Shown here one piece after another: positions 58,606-64,000 of a stretch of 64,000 nucleotides of DNA; the first letter of the stretch is position 1; each line of letters starts with the position of its first letter. This DNA is from Gemmatimonadales bacterium UBA2989. GTDB lineage: Bacteria > Gemmatimonadota > Gemmatimonadetes > Longimicrobiales > Gaopeijiaceae. The notes under the pieces are model-generated. The model searched no databases, was not told the DNA's origin, and saw only the letters and a program-made list of their open reading frames with translations. Location: NCBI GenBank assembly GCA_002346625.1, contig DEAF01000010.1, forward strand, positions 1 through 64,000, written 5' to 3'. Both the position numbers and the translations under genes were made by a program.

Positions 58606-58671
58606 ATTTTCTCTTCCTTAGGGTTGAGTGGGGATAATTCTAACATTTATTCCCGTAAGGAACCACCATCT

Positions 58672-58917
58672 CTATTCAGGAACTTCCCAACTCTGTTCCC
58701 AAAAATCTTCTTCTTCCTCACGGATCTTATCCAGGTCTAGAGGTGACGGATCATCGGTCAGAAAAACACCGGTATCTTCGATACGCCGGATTTTGTCATC
58801 ATCGATTTGCGGGGGTGTGATTTTCAATGATTTCCTTATTCGAATACGCATTGATATCCAAGCATATACAGCGATAACGCCAAGAATAAACCAGAGTATA
58901 AGCCAGCCAAATCCCAT
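58672..58917 (-). CDS. Small single-pass membrane protein of unknown function
   Basis: An 81-residue protein with one N-terminal membrane helix (about 2-22), a basic stretch (RIRIRK) that places the remainder in the cytoplasm, and a strongly acidic C-terminal tail. Five bases separate it from the threonine synthase stop, so it is probably in that transcript. No known family; its composition and clean position suggest a real gene. Confidence 0.55.
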   Translation of the reverse strand: MGFGWLILWFILGVIAVYAWISMRIRIRKSLKITPPQIDDDKIRRIEDTGVFLTDDPSPLDLDKIREEEEDFWEQSWEVPE

Positions 58918-58922
58918 AATGA

Positions 58923-60113
58923 TTAAATAATAGGGGAAGCACCAGCATATTTGAGCCCGCTGCCAGTATTAAAAAGCACTACCTCAGCATTGGAATCGAG
59001 AGCCCCCATTTCCATAAGTACAGGAACTGCAGCGGCTACCGCTCCACCTTCAGGAGTAGCAAAAATACCGGTGTCCTTACCAATTATATCTACCCAATCT
59101 GACATATCATGATCTGTTACAGCTACAGCCGCTCCTCCAGACTCACGCACAGCACGGAGAATCAAAAAGTCTCCAACAGCGGCTGGAACCCTGAGGCCCG
59201 ATGCATAGGTTGCCGCATTATCCCAAGTAGCGGCCTCCAAGTCTCCACGTTCCCATGCAAGAACCATAGGAGCACATCCAGCAGCTTGAATTGAAAACAT
59301 CTTAGGGCGCTCTGGGCCAATCCAACCAAGCGTTTCCATTTCATCGAACGCCTTCCACATCCCGATGAGACCCGTTCCTCCGCCGGTTGGATATACTATT
59401 CCATCTGGCAGACGCCCTCCGAGCTGTTCGAAGATTTCGTAGCCCATAGTCTTCTTGCCTTCCACTCGATAAGGCTCCTTTAGGGTAGATAGATCAAACC
59501 AGCCATGATCTTCTACCCCCTTTTTCACTAACCGTCCACAATCTGTGATTAGACCATTAAGAAGTTGGAGATCTGCCCCAAGCGATCTTATCTCAGCAAG
59601 GATAGGAGAAGGTGTGTCCATAGGCACAACCACATGGACCGGAATACCTGCCGCCGCACAGTAGGCAGCTGCTGCACTACCAGCATTGCCAGCGGAAGGA
59701 AGTGCAAGTTCAGTGGCTCCTAATTCTTTAGCTCTAGAAACTGCTAAAGAAAGACCACGATCCTTGAAACTACCAGTAGGGTTCTGTCCTTCATCCTTGA
59801 TCCATACCCTTCCGACACCCATTCGAGATGCAAGGCGAGGAGAATCCAACAGTGGTGTCCATCCCTCTCCCAGAGATATTTGGAAATCTCGGTTACGAAC
59901 CGGTAACACCTCTTCATACCGCCATAGATCTGATCGTTTTCCTGATAGATCTGATAGATGTAATCTAGAACGTAAAGAACTCAGATCGTAACGTGCAAAA
60001 TATGGTTTCCCGGCAACCGAAAGGCCTTGGAGAGATTCGCTTTCTACGGTATCCCCAGTATATGTGCACTCCAAGTGCGTAGCTCCTGGTAGAAACTGCA
60101 ATTTGTCACCCAT
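58923..60113 (-). CDS. thrC: Threonine synthase
   Basis: A 396-residue PLP enzyme converting phosphohomoserine to threonine. The PLP lysine is in NPTGSFKDRGLS (about 111-122); SAGNAGSAAAAYCAAAG and YPTGGGTGLIG (about 243-253, phosphate loop) follow, and PEGGAVAAAVP is near the C-terminus. The N-terminal ribbon that often has four cysteines retains only one (LECTYTG), so it cannot bind zinc in the usual way. Length is normal for the class. Other threonine genes are not in the window. Confidence 0.93.
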   Translation of the reverse strand: MGDKLQFLPGATHLECTYTGDTVESESLQGLSVAGKPYFARYDLSSLRSRLHLSDLSGKRSDLWRYEEVLPVRNRDFQISLGEGWTPLLDSPRLASRMGVGRVWIKDEGQNPTGSFKDRGLSLAVSRAKELGATELALPSAGNAGSAAAAYCAAAGIPVHVVVPMDTPSPILAEIRSLGADLQLLNGLITDCGRLVKKGVEDHGWFDLSTLKEPYRVEGKKTMGYEIFEQLGGRLPDGIVYPTGGGTGLIGMWKAFDEMETLGWIGPERPKMFSIQAAGCAPMVLAWERGDLEAATWDNAATYASGLRVPAAVGDFLILRAVRESGGAAVAVTDHDMSDWVDIIGKDTGIFATPEGGAVAAAVPVLMEMGALDSNAEVVLFNTGSGLKYAGASPII

Positions 60114-60269
60114 AAAGCCTCAGTATAGCCGATTGTTACTTAAGCAAGTGATCAAGATAGTAGCCCTTTCTATTCTAGATTGATCGAGAATAACATATTC
60201 TCCTATAGGGTAAATATGGATTATAAATTTATTCTAAAAATTCAAAATATTTATATTTCATGAGATATG

Positions 60270-60300
60270 GGAACTATATAATAAGCGACACCGTATCTAA
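60270..60300 (+). promoter_or_regulatory. Candidate promoter upstream of the ECF sigma operon
   Basis: GGAACT (60270-60275) followed by TCTAA (60296-60300) resembles an ECF-type promoter and would fit autoregulation, but the spacing (20 bases) is longer than usual. A perfect TATAAT at 60277-60282 lies between them and could serve a housekeeping sigma. Both readings are tentative. The rest of the 259-base gap upstream shows nothing else. Confidence 0.3.
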
Positions 60301-60372
60301 ATATGCACTATCCGGACAACCCTAAATAGCTAAATCAACATCAAAAGTTAGGAATATTTAAGTACTTAAATT

Positions 60373-60936
60373 ATGAACGAATCTCAATTGATACGAAAAG
60401 CCATCCAGGGTGATGGCTCTGCCATACGCTCACTGTATGAGCGTTACTCCCCTAGAGTATATGCCGTAGTACGTAGAATCGCAGGAGATGATGATTTAGG
60501 GAATGATTGTGCACAAGAAGCATGGATATCAGCTATCCGTGCTTTGCCAAAGTTTCGTGGAGAAGCACGATTCTCAACCTGGATACACCGAATCGCTGTG
60601 AATTCAGCCTTGCAGGCCATGAGAAAAGCTGAATCCAGGCAAAAAAGAGAGGTACCCATAACAGAAACAATTGTGGCATCAGAAACACCTTCAAGCGATG
60701 CATTACTTGCACAGAGATTAGAGTGGGCCCTGGACCGCCTGCCTGGAGGAATGCGTAAAGTCATAATCCTCCACGATGTGGAGGGCTATACGCACGATGA
60801 GATCGGAAAAATGCTAGGAACAGCAGCTGGGACATCCAAGTCCCAACTATTCAAGGCCCGAGGGAAAATGAGGGAGTTGCTTAAGTCGTTAAATACACAA
60901 GATAATCGAGAGGAATCCGAAACATGGAGCATCTGA
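60373..60936 (+). CDS. ECF RNA polymerase sigma factor, RpoE-like
   Basis: A 187-residue ECF sigma factor. Region 2 (about 20-90) includes DLGNDCAQEAWISAIRALPKF and FSTWIHRIAVN; region 4 (about 125-175) has LPGGMRKVIILHDVEGYTHDEIG and the recognition helix TSKSQLFKARGKMRE. It directs transcription for an envelope or stress response. The next gene overlaps it by 13 bases and encodes the likely anti-sigma factor, the standard arrangement. Confidence 0.93.
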   Translation: MNESQLIRKAIQGDGSAIRSLYERYSPRVYAVVRRIAGDDDLGNDCAQEAWISAIRALPKFRGEARFSTWIHRIAVNSALQAMRKAESRQKREVPITETIVASETPSSDALLAQRLEWALDRLPGGMRKVIILHDVEGYTHDEIGKMLGTAAGTSKSQLFKARGKMRELLKSLNTQDNREESETWSI

Positions 60937-61580
60937 GCAGCGAAAAGCTGGCTTACCTGGTCGACGAACGTCCCAGTCCCAGCGAGCGAGCGCACCTGAA
61001 ATCATGCACACGTTGTTCAGAGGAACTTAACGAATTACGGATTCAATCTCACAACTTGCTAGAGCTAGCTGCCCTTAGGCCATCTCCAGACAATTGGGAG
61101 TCTCTAGAAACACGCCTGGTAAACGAGGGATTGATCCGCAATAAACAAGAGAGGTTTCGTCGTTTCGGTATAACCGCATTGCCGATTTGGATCCAAGCCA
61201 CAGCAGCTATATTACTGTTTCTAGGAGGAGCCGGTTTTGGCTTGAATATAGGAAAAGATGAGACATCCAATGCATTGTCCCTTGATAAGATCATAGCTTC
61301 TACACCAGAGATAGAGACTGCCGATGAAGCAGCTCGTGCTGTGGTATTAGCCGAGCAAGCATACATGCAAGCTCTTTTACACTTCCGCCAATTTTCCGAC
61401 AAGGATGATGAGAATCAGATGGATGACCCCCTAAACCGTGTGGAAGCACTTGAGGGGCTTCTCGTCGCAAGTCAAGAAGCATTACGCCTAGCACCTACAG
61501 ATCCTTTGTTCAATGGACTCCTCATTAACGTCCTATCACAACGTCAAGAGATGCTTAAGCAAATCTCAGAAAGCCGTTAA
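60924..61580 (+). CDS. Membrane anti-sigma factor with ZAS-type zinc motif
   Basis: A 218-residue protein. An N-terminal anti-sigma domain carries the HLKSCTRC (H-x3-C-x2-C) motif near 28-35, preceded by a His in the first helix; a single membrane helix lies near 88-106; and a periplasmic helical domain follows. This layout fits sequestration of the ECF sigma factor at the membrane with release by a periplasmic signal. It overlaps the sigma gene by 13 bases. The signal is unknown; the neighbouring MacAB-type exporter is on the opposite strand. Confidence 0.85.
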   Translation: MEHLSSEKLAYLVDERPSPSERAHLKSCTRCSEELNELRIQSHNLLELAALRPSPDNWESLETRLVNEGLIRNKQERFRRFGITALPIWIQATAAILLFLGGAGFGLNIGKDETSNALSLDKIIASTPEIETADEAARAVVLAEQAYMQALLHFRQFSDKDDENQMDDPLNRVEALEGLLVASQEALRLAPTDPLFNGLLINVLSQRQEMLKQISESR

Positions 61581-61607
61581 AAACAACCCTTAACAGTGAT
61601 GCTGTAT

Positions 61608-62822
61608 TTACTCGTATCGTAACGCATCAATGGGATTAAGCTTGGCTGCACGTTGAGCTGGCCAGATACCAAAAAACAACCCTATGCCAGCTGAAAATCC
61701 AAGAGCTGTGAGCACTGCTTCTGGCACCACTACCGTATCCCAATTAGCTATTCGACTAAGAACTTCTGCTCCCCCAACACCAACTATAACACCTAGAATT
61801 CCACCCATAAAACACAACACCAGAGCCTCTATAAGAAACTGAAAAAGAATAGCTTTCTTGGTAGCACCTAGAGCTTTTCGGATGCCAATTTCACGCGTCC
61901 TTTCCGTCACGCTTACCAGCATAATGTTCATGATACCAATACCGCCAACGATCAAGCTTATAGCAGCAATGCCCGCTAACAGCATAGTGAATGTCTGGGT
62001 GGTCGCGGTGAAGGCACCAATCAAATCACTCGCATTACGAATGCTGAAATCAGCGTTGTCACCTGGCCTGACTTTGTGCTCACGCCTAAGTATTCGGTCT
62101 ATATCAGCAAAAGCAGCATCCATAGCATTTGTTGACGAAACCTGTGCATATATTGAAGAAAGCCTTCGGCGGCCACCGAAAACTCTGAACTGAGCGGTAG
62201 AGGTCGGTATAAACACTTCGTCGTCTGGTCGGAACCAACCAGCATCACCCTTCTCTTCTAGAACACCTAAGACTTCGAATGGCTGCCCCCGTATTTGGAT
62301 TTTATTCCCAACAAGCAGGGATCCCGTAGTCCCTAACTCTTCAGCTACAGCTGATCCAAGTATGGCCACACGCCTCCTGCCCTGGACATGGCCCTGATCA
62401 AACATCTCACCATGTTCAATATTAAGATTGTACATACCGAAATATTCAGGCCATACACCACGTACTTGGTTGTTGGAATTCCAACGGAGATAAGCTAGTT
62501 GTACGCGTGAACTTAATTCTGGAGATATGCTAAGCGTTCCTCCACTTCGATCTCGTAGAGCCTCGGCATCTTCCACTGTGAGGTCTTCGGTTTCACCTGT
62601 GGCTACTCCTCCCCAATGCCGTTGTCCAGCTCGGATCGTTAGGACATTGGTGCCCATTTTGGATATCTGTTCCTCTATACGACGCTGGGCTCCCTCTCCA
62701 AGTGCTACCATAGCGATGACAGCAGATACACCAATTATGATTCCTAAGGTCGTCAGAAATGATCGGAGCACATTCGCTCGGATCGCCGTCAATGCTACTC
62801 GCAGGATCTCTTTGATCAACAT
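61608..62822 (-). CDS. MacB/FtsX-type ABC transporter permease
   Basis: About 404 residues: one N-terminal membrane helix (about 18-40), a large periplasmic MacB_PCD domain (about 45-270) and three C-terminal helices in the FtsX-like domain (LVSVTERTREIGIRKALGATK is the coupling segment). It contains no ATPase domain, so the ATP-binding subunit is encoded elsewhere, perhaps upstream beyond the window. I prefer the ATG at 62822; a GTG at 62852 would add ten residues. It follows the adaptor gene on the same strand, forming a tripartite-type exporter. Confidence 0.9.
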   Translation of the reverse strand: MLIKEILRVALTAIRANVLRSFLTTLGIIIGVSAVIAMVALGEGAQRRIEEQISKMGTNVLTIRAGQRHWGGVATGETEDLTVEDAEALRDRSGGTLSISPELSSRVQLAYLRWNSNNQVRGVWPEYFGMYNLNIEHGEMFDQGHVQGRRRVAILGSAVAEELGTTGSLLVGNKIQIRGQPFEVLGVLEEKGDAGWFRPDDEVFIPTSTAQFRVFGGRRRLSSIYAQVSSTNAMDAAFADIDRILRREHKVRPGDNADFSIRNASDLIGAFTATTQTFTMLLAGIAAISLIVGGIGIMNIMLVSVTERTREIGIRKALGATKKAILFQFLIEALVLCFMGGILGVIVGVGGAEVLSRIANWDTVVVPEAVLTALGFSAGIGLFFGIWPAQRAAKLNPIDALRYE

Positions 62823-62869
62823 TACTAAAATAACTCTGCGATTGCTGAACACCGATGCTGGATCACAAT

Positions 62870-64000
62870 TTAGCTACCCCCAAAAGGATTAGTGCGGGAA
62901 CGGATTCTCTGTATAAATTCATCCTGTGCCGCCCTGAGTTGAGCAGCTCCGACAAGGGCTACCCTTTCACCACTCTTTACACCACTCACCACTTGGGTAT
63001 AATCCCAATCGTTCAGACCTGTCATCACAACCCGTGGTTCAATCTCCCCAGAATCTTCAACCACGAATAAAACAGCAGCCCTATAGTCTCTACCTGTCAA
63101 TCTGCCCTCCATCTGACCCCGACTACCTGATAGAGACATATCCCGTCCACGTCCAACCCTATCACCCCTAACCACCCCTGGTCTTTCCTGCTCACTTTCC
63201 GAAGCCGTGGATTCGCCACTGCGTCCAGGTCTAGCATCCGAATTTCCACCCCTAGGCCCAGACCCACCACGCATACCAGAAAACATACTTCGCATGTCGA
63301 CAGCATCCTCTGGAAGTCCAAGAACCACAGCTGCAGCTTGAACTTCTTGCGGAGTCACAACAGCTGTATTAGGTACCAAGAATACAGAATTAGCATTGGC
63401 AATCTCGACTTCCACCTCAGCATTCATCCCAGGTCTAAGAAGCCTAGAGCTATTATCGATACTCACAATCACTGGGAACATGGTCACATTCTGTTGAACT
63501 ACGGCTTGAGGTTCAATCTTCTCGACTTTACCTATAAAAACACTATCTGGATAAGCCTCTACTACTACAGAAGTCCGCATTCCATCACGTATTTCTCCCA
63601 TATCAGTTTCATCAACAAGAGTACGTACTTGTACTTGTTCCAGATTAGCCATGACCACGAGAACAGTACCGCCAGAAACGTTCTGAGAAGCTGACTGGAT
63701 CACTTGGCCTTCCTCAACATTCTTCTCGAGAATGGTTCCAGCCATCGGTGCCCTTATTGTCACATCTCCCAGACGCAATTGAGCAAGTTCATAGTTGGTT
63801 TGTGCTTTAACTAGTGTGGCCCGGGCGTTCGCATACTCAAGGTTTTTGCTCTCGTGTTCTTGTACTGAAATCACACCAGAGCCTAAAAGTTCTTCGGAAC
63901 GCTCAAGTTGAGCACGTGCGATCTCTAGGCGGGCCTGGGCAACTTCCAAGTCAGCTTCAGACTGCTCAGACGCATTTCTCACATCACGTGGATCGATCTC
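62870..64000 (-). CDS. MacA-like periplasmic adaptor (HlyD/RND family), 5' end cut by the window
   Basis: The frame runs to the window edge without a stop or a clear start (it reads EIDPRDVRNAS at the end, the usual sequence before the first coiled coil), so it is partial. Visible are a helical hairpin (about first 65 residues), a lipoyl/barrel-sandwich half with IRAPMAGTILEKNV, a beta-barrel domain, and then a membrane-proximal domain interrupted by a Gly/Arg/Ser-rich low-complexity segment (63101-63283). It links the MacB-type permease to an outer membrane channel. Confidence 0.9.
   Translation of the reverse strand, partial: EIDPRDVRNASEQSEADLEVAQARLEIARAQLERSEELLGSGVISVQEHESKNLEYANARATLVKAQTNYELAQLRLGDVTIRAPMAGTILEKNVEEGQVIQSASQNVSGGTVLVVMANLEQVQVRTLVDETDMGEIRDGMRTSVVVEAYPDSVFIGKVEKIEPQAVVQQNVTMFPVIVSIDNSSRLLRPGMNAEVEVEIANANSVFLVPNTAVVTPQEVQAAAVVLGLPEDAVDMRSMFSGMRGGSGPRGGNSDARPGRSGESTASESEQERPGVVRGDRVGRGRDMSLSGSRGQMEGRLTGRDYRAAVLFVVEDSGEIEPRVVMTGLNDWDYTQVVSGVKSGERVALVGAAQLRAAQDEFIQRIRSRTNPFGGS

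Overview
The window is an almost gap-free stretch of a bacterial chromosome with about 58 protein genes, one tRNA gene and a few regulatory structures. No phage, transposon, CRISPR array, toxin-antitoxin pair or defence island is visible. The gene content points to a Gram-negative, LPS-bearing, probably aerobic bacterium: LptF/LptG, a TonB-dependent receptor, a HlyD-type adaptor with a MacB-type permease, MacB-like secreted hydrolases, Mn-type superoxide dismutase and a complete F-type ATP synthase. Base composition is moderately AT-rich by eye. The mix of S9 and M24 peptidases, trmFO-xerC-topA linkage and lineage-typical variants (short AtpC, cysteine-poor ThrC N-terminus) is compatible with a Gemmatimonadota-like lineage, but this is an inference and no taxonomic marker was searched.

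Layout. 1-2.1 kb (+): ruvX, mltG, thiE. 2.1-10.4 kb (-): a PHP phosphoesterase and the entire atp operon in the order atpI, small membrane protein, B, E, F, H, A, G, D, C. 10.7-13.7 kb (+): MoxR ATPase, CorC-like CBS membrane protein, a gamma-carbonic-anhydrase-like protein fused to a zinc ribbon. 13.7-15.4 kb (-): CPBP membrane protease and SpoU RNA methyltransferase. 15.6-21.2 kb (+): thiD, dnaK, a secreted alpha/beta hydrolase, a DegP-type protease. 21.4-27.9 kb (+): tRNA-Leu(UAG) followed by tig-clpP-clpX-lon-engB, a protein folding and degradation cluster. 27.9-43.1 kb (-): sigma-54 activator, mogA, gcvT, xerC, trmFO, topA, aroK, aroC, glycosyltransferase, flavin reductase-like protein, LysM/M15-like protein, sodA, AGCS symporter, HIT protein. 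43.3-45.8 kb (+): lptF-lptG. 45.8-46.7 kb (-): a DapF homologue. 47.1-50.8 kb (+): metH, convergent with a MetF-like gene (-), then pepP-like and S9 peptidase genes (-). 55.5-58.3 kb (+): TonB receptor and a secreted barrel-like protein. 58.3-60.1 kb (-): two small envelope proteins and threonine synthase. 60.4-61.6 kb (+): ECF sigma factor with its anti-sigma factor. 61.6-64 kb (-): MacB-type permease and a MacA-like adaptor cut by the window end.

The items most worth a second look are: (1) a DapF homologue in which both catalytic cysteines are serine; (2) a pseudoknot resembling a SAM-II riboswitch followed by an intrinsic terminator directly upstream of metH; (3) a gamma-carbonic-anhydrase-like protein with one zinc-ligand histidine replaced by glutamate and an added C-terminal CxxC/CxxC ribbon; (4) an unidentified structured leader plus terminator upstream of gcvT; (5) a 14-bp perfect inverted repeat and an 11-bp direct repeat upstream of dnaK; and (6) a sigma-54 activator with a phosphorylation-dead receiver-like domain. 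I did not find a clearly new multi-gene system; most of the window is conserved housekeeping chromosome.
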